Below, in pieces: positions 17,474 through 25,812 of a DNA stretch of 64,000 bases. Location: NCBI GenBank assembly GCA_964022665.1, contig CAXIDF010000009.1, positions 82,099 through 146,098 on the forward strand, read 5' to 3'. The translations under genes were made by a program, and so were the position numbers. The DNA is from Haliea sp964022665 (lineage in GTDB: Bacteria > Pseudomonadota > Gammaproteobacteria > Pseudomonadales > Halieaceae). A model generated the notes under the pieces. The model was not told the origin of the DNA, did no database searches, and worked only from the letters and a program-made list of their open reading frames with translations. Within the stretch, counting starts at the first letter, position 1, and every line of letters begins with the position of its first letter.

Positions 17474-19843
17474 ATGAAAAGCGAGGCGTTTCCCCTTCAG
17501 GGCATCCGCGTACTTGAGCTGGCCGGCGGCACCAGTGCGGCGACCGCGGGTAAAATACTGACAGAGGCCGGTGCCGAGGTCATTCTGGTGGAACCCCCGG
17601 GTGGCGCGGCGCTACGCCAGTGGCGAGCATCCGCGGAACTCGATGGCGGCGCCCCATTGGCACCGGGGGACACTGGAGCACTGTTCAACTGCCTGCATGC
17701 CAGTAAACAAGGCACCACCCTGGACTTGTCAACCGCCACGGATCGCGCCGCTTTCGAGGCGATATTGGCGACGGCAGACCTGCTGCTCGAGGAAGGACAA
17801 CTGGATAGCGTGGGTCTGTCCGCCCAGGAGTTACTGGAGAAACACCCGCAGTTGTCCATCATCAGTATCAGTGATTGGGGCGACAAGGGGCCGTGGACAG
17901 GTCGACCGGCCACGGAATTCACGCTGCAGGCCGAAGTGGGTGCCACCGCCTACCGCGGCTACCCGGATCGTGCGCCCTTTGCCGCAGGCGGGCATATCGG
18001 TGACCATATTTGTGGCGTGTTCGCTGCTGTGGCGGCAATGGCTGCGCTGCGCATGACGCCAGGCCGCCGCGTCGAAGTGTCCCGTTTTGAATCCATGCTG
18101 CTGAGTTTCCAGCCCTATCAGTACCTGCACGGCCAACTGGAGCCGGATACGCCCATGCCGGCGTCAGTGGATGTACCGAGCATCGAACCCGCAAATGACG
18201 GCTGGGTGGGGCTTTGCACGATCACCGAAAAGCAATGGCGCAGTTTCGCGGAAATGATCGGTCGCCCGGATCTGGGCGACGACCCCACATTGCGCACCGG
18301 CTTCATGCGCTTCCAGCACATTGACAGGGTGCAGCCCGCAATCCATGCCTGGACCCAACGCCACAGCGTCGCCCAGATCATTGAGGAAGCCGAGCGACGG
18401 CGAATTCCTGTGGCCCCCGTCGGAGATGGCGCCACAGTGCTGGACATGGCCCAGTTCGTCGCCAGGAAAAGCTTCTGGCCGCATCCGGATCAACATCAGC
18501 AGCCACGTCCACCCTACCGCCTGGGCAAAGGACGTTTACGTCGCCCCGGCACCGCCCCCCGGCGCGGCACGCAGTCAACTGACTGGACACCTCGGGACAA
18601 AGCCCCGGAGCGACATGCAACCCTGCCCATGCAGGGCCTGCGTGTGCTCGACCTGACCGCTTTCTGGGCGGGGCCAGTAGCCGGGGCCTGCTTCGCTCTG
18701 TTCGGCGCGGAGGTCATCAAGGTCGAATCGACACAGCATCCAGATGGCATGCGTTTCGCCGCTGGTTTTTTCCCCAAAGACAAACCACTTTGGGAGTGCT
18801 CGCCGATAACGCACGGCGCGAATACCGGCAAGCTTGGCATCACCCTCGATCTCAACGACAGCCGCGGTTTGGCCGCGATCAAAAAGCTCATCGCGAAATG
18901 TGATGTGGTCATAGAGAACTTCTCTCCCCGGGTCATGCAACAATTCGGCCTCGACTGGGCGCAGATCAGCGCGCTGAACCCAGAGGCCGTGATGGTCCGC
19001 ATGCCGGCCTTTGGTCTGGAAGGCCCCTGGCGTCACCGCACCGGTTTTGCCATGACGATCGAGCAGGTTTCGGGCCTGGCTTGGCAAACCGGCTATCCCG
19101 ACCGCTCGCCGGTAGTTCCCCGGGGCTGCGTCGACCCACTCGGCGGCATGCATGCTGTCATCGCGACACTGGCAGCGCTACGCCTCAGGGATGCGGGGGC
19201 CGGCGGGCAGCTGGTGGAGGTACCTCTGGCGGAGGCTGGCCTCTACGCGGTTAGCGAACAGATTGCAGAATACACGGCCTACGGCTCGCGCCTGGGCAGG
19301 CACGGGAACCGCAGCCCACACGCGGTGCCGCAGGGCGTTTTCAGCTGCAGGGATGGTACTGAGATCGCTGTGGCAGTAGAAACCGATACGCAGTGGCAGG
19401 CACTGGCTGGCCTGCTTGGCAAGGGGTTTGCGGACGCGGTAGCGCTAGCGGACAGAACCGGACGCCGCGCAGAAGAGACGCGCATCGAGACTGCGGTCGC
19501 ACAATGGTGCGCGTCACAAGACGCCGCAGATGCACTCGATACACTGTTGACAGCGGGTGTGCCTGCGGCCGTTCTGCGCAATGTGCGTGAGCTGCAAAAT
19601 CATCCCCAGTTGCGCGCAAATGGCTTTTTTACCCGGCTACAGCACGCGGTGGCCGGTGAACTGGATTACCCCAACTTTCCCTTTCAGTTTGACGGGCAGC
19701 GGTTTCCGCTACGCACCCCCGCCCCGTTACTGGGAGAGCACAATGCACAGGTGCTGGGTGAGCTGGCGGGGCTGCAGCCCGATGAGCTGGAGGAATTACA
19801 GACCGCGGGCGTAATCGGTACCCGACCGGCCTTCGTGCCGTAG
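17474..19843 (+). CDS. Fused tandem CaiB/BaiF (family III) CoA-transferase
   Basis: A 789-residue protein of two successive family III CoA-transferase domains: residues 1 to about 355 (GIRVLELAGG start) and about 386-789 (GLRVLDLTAFWAGP start), joined by a basic, proline-rich linker. Each domain retains an Asp at the usual catalytic position: Asp177 in GDHICG and Asp554 in VDPLGG. Family III enzymes move CoA between carboxylic acids and normally work as interlocked dimers; a fused pair could form that dimer within one chain. The ATG at 17474 is preferred over GTG at 17462 because of an AGGTG site upstream. The flavin oxidoreductase gene follows 34 bases later. The acid substrate is unknown. 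Confidence 0.87.
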   Translation: MKSEAFPLQGIRVLELAGGTSAATAGKILTEAGAEVILVEPPGGAALRQWRASAELDGGAPLAPGDTGALFNCLHASKQGTTLDLSTATDRAAFEAILATADLLLEEGQLDSVGLSAQELLEKHPQLSIISISDWGDKGPWTGRPATEFTLQAEVGATAYRGYPDRAPFAAGGHIGDHICGVFAAVAAMAALRMTPGRRVEVSRFESMLLSFQPYQYLHGQLEPDTPMPASVDVPSIEPANDGWVGLCTITEKQWRSFAEMIGRPDLGDDPTLRTGFMRFQHIDRVQPAIHAWTQRHSVAQIIEEAERRRIPVAPVGDGATVLDMAQFVARKSFWPHPDQHQQPRPPYRLGKGRLRRPGTAPRRGTQSTDWTPRDKAPERHATLPMQGLRVLDLTAFWAGPVAGACFALFGAEVIKVESTQHPDGMRFAAGFFPKDKPLWECSPITHGANTGKLGITLDLNDSRGLAAIKKLIAKCDVVIENFSPRVMQQFGLDWAQISALNPEAVMVRMPAFGLEGPWRHRTGFAMTIEQVSGLAWQTGYPDRSPVVPRGCVDPLGGMHAVIATLAALRLRDAGAGGQLVEVPLAEAGLYAVSEQIAEYTAYGSRLGRHGNRSPHAVPQGVFSCRDGTEIAVAVETDTQWQALAGLLGKGFADAVALADRTGRRAEETRIETAVAQWCASQDAADALDTLLTAGVPAAVLRNVRELQNHPQLRANGFFTRLQHAVAGELDYPNFPFQFDGQRFPLRTPAPLLGEHNAQVLGELAGLQPDELEELQTAGVIGTRPAFVP

Positions 19844-19877
19844 CGTGCCCCGGAAAAATCAGAAACAAGGAGCAACC

Positions 19878-20828
19878 ATGTTCGAGAACCTCAAACTGCC
19901 ACAGGACATACAGTGTGGCATGGTACTGCCCGCGCAAAACCGGGCAGATATGCTGCGTTTGGCACCGAGAATGGAGGCGGCGGGCTTCGACTCGATCTGG
20001 GTTGGCGACCACGTGTCTTTTTACATCCCGCTGCTGGAGTCATTGACTGCTCTCACCTTTGTTTCGGCGATCACCGAGCGGGTGCGCCTGGGCACCAGCG
20101 TCTATCTGCTGCCATTGCGGCATCCCACACCGGTGGCCAAGATCACCTCGACGCTCGACCTGTTGTCTGGCGGGCGCCTCACTCTCGGGGTTGGGGTGGG
20201 TGGAGAATTCCCACCCGAATATGAGGCCTGCGGTGTGCCGCTGGAGGAACGCGGCCCAAGAATTGACGAAGCCATCGAGGTTTTACGCACGCTGTGGACG
20301 CAAGACCGAGCGGAGCACCGGGGTGAGCACTTTTCGTTCGGGCCCGTGTCACTGGATCCCAAACCACTGCAGAAAGGCGGCCCCCCCATCCTTATCGGTG
20401 GACGTAAAGGCCCTACATTCAGACGCGCTGGTCAGCATGGCGATGGCTACATATCGCATATGTGTTCGGCGCAGCAATACGCTGAGAACATGCGGGAAAT
20501 CGACCAGCAGGCAGCACGTTTCGGTAGAAAGGCCGTCGAGTTTGAATCATCGGCGTTTATTTTCACCTTTCCCGACAAAAGCTATGAGGCGGCGCTGGAC
20601 CGCGCGGCTGCCATGCTGGAAATGATCTACAACCGGCCCTTCCGCGACGCCGCGCGCAAATACTGCCTGCTGGGACGTCCCGAGGACTTCATCGAGCAGA
20701 TGCAGAGCTTTGTCGACGCCGGCGCACGCCGCTTTATTTTTTCCGTACCCGAGGAACCTGAAGCCTTTATCGATACTTACGAGTCACTTATCAAACCGGG
20801 CCTGGCGCAATTGAAAATACCGGACTGA
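19878..20828 (+). CDS. LLM-class flavin-dependent oxidoreductase (luciferase-like)
   Basis: A 316-residue TIM-barrel protein of the bacterial-luciferase/F420-dependent superfamily. Diagnostic stretches are AAGFDSIWVGDHV, LGTSVYLLPLRHP, LDLLSGGRLTLGVGVGG, RIDEAIEVLRTLW and PPILIGGRKGPTFRRA. The cofactor, FMN or F420, cannot be decided; gammaproteobacteria usually lack F420. The ATG at 19878 has an AAGGAG site seven bases upstream. It follows the fused CoA-transferase closely, so the pair probably activates an organic acid as a CoA thioester and oxidises it or a derivative. That link is inference. Confidence 0.87.
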   Translation: MFENLKLPQDIQCGMVLPAQNRADMLRLAPRMEAAGFDSIWVGDHVSFYIPLLESLTALTFVSAITERVRLGTSVYLLPLRHPTPVAKITSTLDLLSGGRLTLGVGVGGEFPPEYEACGVPLEERGPRIDEAIEVLRTLWTQDRAEHRGEHFSFGPVSLDPKPLQKGGPPILIGGRKGPTFRRAGQHGDGYISHMCSAQQYAENMREIDQQAARFGRKAVEFESSAFIFTFPDKSYEAALDRAAAMLEMIYNRPFRDAARKYCLLGRPEDFIEQMQSFVDAGARRFIFSVPEEPEAFIDTYESLIKPGLAQLKIPD

Positions 20829-20830
20829 AC

Positions 20831-20877
20831 GTGCGCAGGTGGGAGCTGCACTGGTGACGCGCAGCTCTACCTCGCAC
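20831..20877. terminator. Long imperfect hairpin between convergent LLM and hipA genes
   Basis: GTGCG at 20831 pairs with CGCAC at 20873, and GAGCTGC at 20843-20849 pairs with GCAGCTC at 20861-20867, with AGGT/ACCT partly pairing between them. It fills the gap between two converging stops (20828 and 20884). There is no T-run on either strand, so it may be a Rho-assisted bidirectional terminator or simply a boundary structure. Confidence 0.4.
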
Positions 20878-20883
20878 GGGTGC

Positions 20884-22233
20884 CTAGCCTGCAAGATTCA
20901 GTCTGAGGTTGGCTGCAATCTCATCCACCAGGGCGGCGGGAACCGCGTTTTCAGAGGCCATGGTGCGCCATCGGGACACTACGTCGGTGCACTGCTCAAT
21001 GATGCCCATCGCATCCCGCTCCTTGAAGTTGCCGATTTGAGAGGCAACCGCCAGTAAATCCTGCTGATTAAACCCGGAGCGCTTGCCGTTCAGGCTTAGG
21101 TTGTGCTGTTCCACCCAGTGGGATCCGGGCTTGTGGCTGTAGACCACATCATAGGCCGGCGAAAGGCGCCACTTGCCATCTCTTTCCATCAGGAACGAGA
21201 AATTCTTTGTGTGATCATCCTGGTTTCTGGCCACCACGTTGAACACCATACGACGGTAGATCTCCAGGGCCTCCATCCTGGAGAGCCTCAAACGACGGGC
21301 GACCTGGAAAAGCTCCTCGTAGCTGAACTGACCGGGGCGTTTGTAGTCAGCATGGGCGATAGCGCATAAGGTCTGCACGTGGATCTTGTGGTTTGCCTTG
21401 CGATCAAAGCGACGGGTCAGGAAGTGGGCTCGAGGGCCGTCTTCCAGGATCTCACAGGGTTCCATGTTAATACCGGCTGCTGTCGCCATCTGGTAGTAGG
21501 TGTACTCCATAAGGCCATAACCCTTCGGGTCACCAAAAATCTCGCTGTTGCTCCTGTGCTCAACCACACCATCGAATTTTAGCAGGTAGTGCTCGTAGCC
21601 TTCCGGTGCGTCCACCTGTCCTGAGCGAATGTCCGTGCGGTCCTTATTCAGGGCAACCACCGCTTTCGGCCGGGCACCGCCTGCGGAGGACCCGACCTGG
21701 AAGATGGAGCTGATACCGTGATTATTATTCGCGGCAAGGGGACCACCGGCCCGATTACGCTCGTCCAATACGCGCTGCGCCGTAGTAATAAGAGTATCGA
21801 GCTCAAGAGACTCACCGCCTGCGACCGAGTCGCGCACAATGGCCGGGCGGAATTCCAGGGCCCCCATGCCCCGGGAGCCCGTGTATAGAAGACGCTCTAC
21901 CGAGGAGAAGGTGGCCGGGGCTCGGCCCTGGCGTGCCAGCCAGGCATTGATAACCGCGTTACCAAAATCATCCGGAAGGATGTCTGCGAAGCATCCGGGC
22001 AGCCCTTTGTAGGTTTCCGGATTCAAGGCTGTGAACTCGAACACGTCGCGGCGGGCGCTGAGCGGCATCTGTAGCGGTGCGATGTCCAGGCCATCTTTCT
22101 TCCAGTCCGGATCATAGCCAAACCGGTAGACGCCGGCGCTGCGGTCGTACATCAGCGTGCCAACCTGTCTACCCCATAGCATGACCTCGGCATAGTCCTC
22201 CCGGTCCAGGCTGTTTTCGCTGCTTATTACCAT
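20884..22233 (-). CDS. hipA: HipA-family serine/threonine kinase toxin
   Basis: A 449-residue HipA-like kinase. Visible parts are an N-terminal subdomain, a glycine-rich loop GSSAGGARPKAVV (181-193), the catalytic loop RNQDDHTKNFSF (Asp339, His341, Asn344) and the metal-binding LSPAYDVV (Asp362). All key residues are present, so it should be active. HipA toxins phosphorylate targets such as GltX to halt translation and promote persistence; the target here is unknown. It overlaps the antitoxin gene by 7 bases, the usual HipBA order with antitoxin first. It lies beside a tRNA operon, a common landing place for mobile DNA, and its surroundings are more AT-rich than the window average. Confidence 0.9.
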   Translation of the reverse strand: MVISSENSLDREDYAEVMLWGRQVGTLMYDRSAGVYRFGYDPDWKKDGLDIAPLQMPLSARRDVFEFTALNPETYKGLPGCFADILPDDFGNAVINAWLARQGRAPATFSSVERLLYTGSRGMGALEFRPAIVRDSVAGGESLELDTLITTAQRVLDERNRAGGPLAANNNHGISSIFQVGSSAGGARPKAVVALNKDRTDIRSGQVDAPEGYEHYLLKFDGVVEHRSNSEIFGDPKGYGLMEYTYYQMATAAGINMEPCEILEDGPRAHFLTRRFDRKANHKIHVQTLCAIAHADYKRPGQFSYEELFQVARRLRLSRMEALEIYRRMVFNVVARNQDDHTKNFSFLMERDGKWRLSPAYDVVYSHKPGSHWVEQHNLSLNGKRSGFNQQDLLAVASQIGNFKERDAMGIIEQCTDVVSRWRTMASENAVPAALVDEIAANLRLNLAG

Positions 22234-22613
22234 CCGAGATCACCGTTCTCATCGGTTCCTTGAGTCTGCCCGTGACTGGAACGGGCGGAGCTCTTTTCAC
22301 GCTCCCGAGTGCCGCCGGACGCCTTGCCAAGCTCCACCGTGCGGCCCTGCTTCTTCCTCAACAGGGCAGGATTCACCGGCGGTGGCTCGATAAAAGTCTC
22401 AAACTGATCCAGGGCCTCGAGGGACCGCAGCGCGGCAACCAGGATTGATAGTTTGCCGTGCCCATCGTCCAGCAACCGGCGGATGGTCGGCTGACTGACG
22501 CCGATCTCTTCGCCAAGCTCGACCCTGCTCATCTTTCGATCTTCCCGCAGACGATCAAGTCGCCGGCCAAGTTCTTTGCACCAGGCCTCATCGCTAAAGG
22601 CATATGGGTCCAT
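22227..22613 (-). CDS. hipB: HipB-like XRE-family antitoxin/repressor
   Basis: A 128-residue protein with an XRE helix-turn-helix at about 13-65 (LRLDRLREDRKMSRVELGEEI region, then GVSQPTIRRLLDDG as recognition helix) and a long polar C-terminal tail rich in Lys, Arg, Ser and Gly. It should neutralise HipA and repress the operon. The ATG at 22613 has GGAGAT upstream; an upstream in-frame ATG would add 15 hydrophobic residues without a ribosome-binding site. Two TGAAA-N6-TTTCA palindromes upstream are the probable operators. The tail after residue 80 is unusual for HipB and may insert into or cover the toxin. Confidence 0.87.
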   Translation of the reverse strand: MDPYAFSDEAWCKELGRRLDRLREDRKMSRVELGEEIGVSQPTIRRLLDDGHGKLSILVAALRSLEALDQFETFIEPPPVNPALLRKKQGRTVELGKASGGTREREKSSARSSHGQTQGTDENGDLGW

Positions 22614-22660
22614 CAGGCAATCTCCAAAAGCACACGCAATCAGTATAATGCACAACATTC

Positions 22661-22718
22661 ATGAAATATATATTTCATTATTTAGCTATGTACACTGTAA
22701 ACTGAAACAATTATTTCA
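22661..22718 (-). promoter_or_regulatory. Twin hipBA operators overlapping the promoter
   Basis: Two inverted repeats of identical form, TGAAA-N6-TTTCA: 22662-22677, within a perfect 18-base palindrome at 22661-22678, and 22703-22718. Their centres are 41 bases apart, about four helical turns, so dimers would bind the same DNA face. Leftward of the first lies TATACT (complement of about 22643-22648), a good -10, placing operator 1 over the -35 region. This is the expected arrangement for HipB autoregulation. Confidence 0.6.
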
Positions 22719-22956
22719 TATGGCATGCAACGGATGTTATTGGGGGGACGCACGTCATGTTACCGTGAAAAGCGAGTAATGAGCCCCACCCCTGATTAAC
22801 AGTAGTTTTAGGGATTACAATCAGGGAATAAAGATTAACACTGGCCTCGGCTATTGATTGGCTGAACAGCTGCCATCAAACGGGTGTAGTGAATGGCGCC
22901 AAGCCCCTTTAATGGGGAAGAGCCTTCAATATTGTTTTTATATTTGAATGACTTAG
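22719..22956. other. Gene-free AT-richer spacer between hipBA and tRNA-Arg
   Basis: With the hip operator region this makes a 343-base stretch without a gene (22614-22956). It holds a small hairpin, CCCCTTTAATGGGG at 22904-22917, just past the 3' end of the leftward tRNA operon, which could end that transcript though it lacks a T-run. GATTAACA occurs twice (near 22793 and 22834). I see no coding sequence. Confidence 0.5.
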
Positions 22957-23033
22957 TGGCAGGGGCAGAAGGACTCGAACCCTCGACCTACGGCTTAGAA
23001 GGCCGTTGCTCTATCCAGCTGAGCTATACCCCC
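22957..23033 (-). tRNA. tRNA-Arg (anticodon TCT)
   Basis: On the minus strand the 77 bases fold as a full cloverleaf: acceptor GGGGGTA with TGCCCCT, D-arm with AGCTCAGCTGGAT, anticodon stem CGGCC/GGCCG-type with loop CTTCTAA, T-loop GGTTCGAGTCC and encoded CCA. The TCT anticodon reads AGA/AGG codons. It is the last gene of the Pro-His-Arg tRNA operon, and its 3' end faces hipBA. Confidence 0.96.
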
Positions 23034-23175
23034 ACAGAGGCTGATGGCAACAGAGTACCTTGCCGGGGTTCAACGGTGAACCGCAACCTCGACGCGGCGC
23101 GAGTATACCATTGGGGGCGAGCGATTCCAGAGTGTCTTGCGGGGTTCGTTCATGAGGATACAGCGAGACAGAAGA

Positions 23176-23252
23176 TGGGGTGGCCGACGGGTCTTGAACC
23201 CGCTACCTCCGGAGTCACAATCCGGTGCTCTACCAGGTGAGCTACGGCCACC
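23176..23252 (-). tRNA. tRNA-His (anticodon GTG)
   Basis: A minus-strand cloverleaf of 77 bases, including the extra G at position -1 that pairs with discriminator C73, the identity mark of tRNA-His. Acceptor GGTGGCCG pairs with CGGCCACC, the anticodon loop is TTGTGAC and CCA is encoded. It is the middle gene of the tRNA operon. Confidence 0.97.
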
Positions 23253-23305
23253 ACTGCAAAAGGGCTGAAAACAACACAACCAACTCGACAACCGTGGCCA
23301 ATAGT

Positions 23306-23382
23306 TGGTCGGGGTAGAGAGATTCGAACTCCCGACATCCTGCTCCCAAAGCAGGCGCGCTACCAGACTGCGCTATACCCCG
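23306..23382 (-). tRNA. tRNA-Pro (anticodon TGG)
   Basis: A minus-strand cloverleaf of 77 bases with acceptor CGGGGTA/TACCCCG, anticodon stem CCTGC/GCAGG, loop TTTGGGA and encoded CCA. It is the first gene of the tRNA operon, 45 bases after a strong promoter. Confidence 0.97.
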
Positions 23383-23426
23383 ATATCTTGCATGGACCAA
23401 ACGTGCAGCCCGTTTTCAGGTGGCGA

Positions 23427-23455
23427 ATGATACTCAGCCCCCGCGAGGGCGTCAA
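23427..23455 (-). promoter_or_regulatory. Sigma70 promoter of the tRNA-Pro-His-Arg operon
   Basis: Leftward: TTGACG (complement of 23450-23455), 17-base spacer, TATCAT (complement of 23427-23432). It is a near-consensus promoter at the right distance upstream of tRNA-Pro and is followed by a C-rich discriminator, as at stable-RNA promoters. Confidence 0.75.
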
Positions 23456-23574
23456 CGTCCGTTTGGTCATAATATACGCCTTTCGCACCGCCCTCCTCTC
23501 CCAATCGCCACCTGCCCGTGGGACAATGCGCGGCGAACGACTCCCATCCCCCTTTGAATACAGGATACAGACCC

Positions 23575-24420
23575 ATGTCAGCACTGGTTCTGGACGGCAA
23601 GGCCCTCGCGGCCAAGACCGAAGCCGAGCTGCTCGCGCGCGTCGAGCAATTGAAAGCCCGTTCCGGCGGCAAAACGCCCATTCTCGCCACCATTCTGGTC
23701 GGTGACGATCCGGCTTCCGCTACCTACGTCAAAATGAAGGGCAATGCCTGCCGCCGCGTGGGCATGGAATCACTCGCCGTTGAACTCCCCGCCGCCACCA
23801 GCACTGAGCAGTTGCTGACGGAAATTGCCGCCCTGAATACCAACCCCGATGTCCACGGCATTCTGCTGCAACACCCGGTGCCCGAACAGATCGATGAGCG
23901 CGCCTGCTTCGATGCCATAGCGCTGGAAAAGGATGTCGACGGCGTGACCTGCCTGGGCTTCGGCCGCATGGCCATGGGCGAGGACGCCTATGGCTGCGCG
24001 ACACCACAGGGCATTATGCGCATACTGGAAAGCTACGGCGTAGAGATTGAAGGCAAGCACGCCGTGGTGGTGGGCCGCAGCCCCATTCTCGGCAAGCCGA
24101 TGGCGATGATGCTGCTGCAAAAGAACGCCACCGTCACCATCTGCCACTCGCGCACGCAGGACCTGCCTGCGCTCGTCGCACAGGCAGACATCCTGGTTGG
24201 CGCCGTGGGCAAGCCGGAATTTATCAAAGCATCCTGGGTCAAACCGGGTGCAGTGGTGGTTGACGCCGGCTACCACCCCGGCGGCGTGGGTGACATCGAA
24301 CTCGCCCCCCTGCTGGAAACTGCCAGCGCCTACACACCCGTGCCGGGTGGTGTTGGCCCCATGACGATCAACACGCTCATCATGCAGACTGTGGAGTCCG
24401 GGGAAAAGTCTCTCGGCTAA
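23575..24420 (+). CDS. folD: Bifunctional methylene-THF dehydrogenase/cyclohydrolase
   Basis: A 281-residue FolD, interconverting 5,10-methylene-, methenyl- and 10-formyl-tetrahydrofolate in the cytoplasm with NADP. Catalytic Tyr and Lys sit in SATYVKMK, the substrate segment reads ILLQHPVPEQID, followed by EKDVDGVT, GRSPILGKP in the NADP domain and the hallmark PGGVGPMTINTL. The substrate-side segment CLGFGRMAMGEDAYG and the GYHPGGVGDIEL stretch differ from the HPYNVGRL and DVGIN-type sequences of E. coli and Pseudomonas FolD, so it is a divergent subtype. The ATG at 23575 follows an AGGA site. It is divergent from the tRNA operon and convergent with cysS. Confidence 0.93.
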   Translation: MSALVLDGKALAAKTEAELLARVEQLKARSGGKTPILATILVGDDPASATYVKMKGNACRRVGMESLAVELPAATSTEQLLTEIAALNTNPDVHGILLQHPVPEQIDERACFDAIALEKDVDGVTCLGFGRMAMGEDAYGCATPQGIMRILESYGVEIEGKHAVVVGRSPILGKPMAMMLLQKNATVTICHSRTQDLPALVAQADILVGAVGKPEFIKASWVKPGAVVVDAGYHPGGVGDIELAPLLETASAYTPVPGGVGPMTINTLIMQTVESGEKSLG

Positions 24421-24435
24421 CGTTCACGGGAGCTC

Positions 24436-25812
24436 TCAGGCCCTGCGCCAGAGCGTTCCCTCACGGCCATCTTCGAGTTCCACACCGGCGTCCAGCAACT
24501 GCTGGCGGATCGCGTCGGCGCGGGCAAAATCCCGCGCCTGCTTGGCTGCCTGGCGCTCTGCTATCAGCGCCTCGATTGCCTCCGGCGTCATCTCCCCTGC
24601 AGCCGCGCCACCCTGCAGCCATGCCGCGGGTGGTTGTTGCAGTATGCCCAGCAGTTTGCCTGCCGCCAGCAGCCGTGCTTTCAGCCGTGGCTTGTCAGCG
24701 TCGCCTGCCTTGTGCAACTGCTTGGCCAACGCATGCAGCTCGGCAATGGCTAGCGGTGTATTGAGGTCATCTTCCAGCGCCTGGTAGAACGGCTCGGCTG
24801 GCAAGTCCACAGAGGCGCTGTCCGGGAGGTTTTCCACGCCCCGCAGGGCGGTATAGAAACTCCCCAGGTTGGCCTCGGCCTGCGCCAACAGGTCGGTGCT
24901 GAAATTCAGCGGCGACCGGTAGTGGGCCGACAGCAGGGCGAAGCGCAGGACTTCGCCACGGTAGTGCTGTAGCAACTCCCGTACACTGCGAAAGTTACCC
25001 AGTGACTTGGACATCTTCTCACCGTCAATGTCCAGATAGGCATTGTGCATCCAGTAACGCACATATTCGCCGCCGTGGGCACACCGGCTCTGGGCAATTT
25101 CGTTTTCGTGGTGGGGGAAAATGAGATCCCGACCACCGCCGTGGATATCGATGGTCTCGCCCAGGTGCGCGCGAATCATCGCCGAACATTCCAGGTGCCA
25201 GCCCGGGCGCCCTCGGCCCCAGGGGCTGTCCCAGCCCGGATCCTCGGCCGCAGCGGGCTTCCACAACACAAAATCGCCCGGATGACGCTTGTAGTCGGCC
25301 ACCTCCACACGGGCACCCGCCAGCATGTCATCCAGTGAGCGACCCGAAAGCCGACCGTAGTCCGGCATGGACTCCACGGCAAACAATACATGGCCCTCGC
25401 TGACGTAGGCATGCCCCTTTTCCAGCAGCGTCTGTGTCAGTGCAATCATGCCGTCGATATTGTGGGTGGCATGAGGCTCCAGGGTAGGCGGCAGTGCATT
25501 CAGTGCTGCCATATCCTCGCGGTACTTGGCGGTGAACTCGGCGGTAATGTCATCAATGCTGCAGCCCCTGTCACGGGCCGCGGTAATGATCTTGTCGTCC
25601 ACATCAGTAATGTTGCGCGCGTAAACCACCTCCGCGTACTGGGTTTGCAGCAGGCGAAACAGTACATCAAACACCACCACCGGCCGCGCGTTGCCGATGT
25701 GCGCCAGGTTGTACACCGTGGGGCCGCACACATACAGGGTGACACGGTCTTGCTCTAGTGGCACGAAGGGCTCCTTGCGGGCGCTCAACGTGTTGTAAAG
25801 CGTAATACTCAT
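24436..25812 (-). CDS. cysS: Cysteinyl-tRNA synthetase
   Basis: A 458-residue class I aminoacyl-tRNA synthetase charging tRNA-Cys. The N-terminal block YVCGPTVYNLAHIGNARP contains the first zinc ligand Cys and the HIGH motif (HIGN); further zinc ligands lie in HLECSAM and HHENEIAQSRC; the KMSKS loop is EKMSKSLGNF. The length matches the family (about 460). The ATG overlaps the glnS stop by four bases, giving a glnS-cysS operon as in pseudomonads. Confidence 0.97.
   Translation of the reverse strand: MSITLYNTLSARKEPFVPLEQDRVTLYVCGPTVYNLAHIGNARPVVVFDVLFRLLQTQYAEVVYARNITDVDDKIITAARDRGCSIDDITAEFTAKYREDMAALNALPPTLEPHATHNIDGMIALTQTLLEKGHAYVSEGHVLFAVESMPDYGRLSGRSLDDMLAGARVEVADYKRHPGDFVLWKPAAAEDPGWDSPWGRGRPGWHLECSAMIRAHLGETIDIHGGGRDLIFPHHENEIAQSRCAHGGEYVRYWMHNAYLDIDGEKMSKSLGNFRSVRELLQHYRGEVLRFALLSAHYRSPLNFSTDLLAQAEANLGSFYTALRGVENLPDSASVDLPAEPFYQALEDDLNTPLAIAELHALAKQLHKAGDADKPRLKARLLAAGKLLGILQQPPAAWLQGGAAAGEMTPEAIEALIAERQAAKQARDFARADAIRQQLLDAGVELEDGREGTLWRRA

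Noticed and set aside
20884..22718. hipBA as part of a larger prophage or defence island
   Set aside because: Flanking genes are metabolic and tRNA genes; no integrase, transposase, restriction or phage gene is present nearby.
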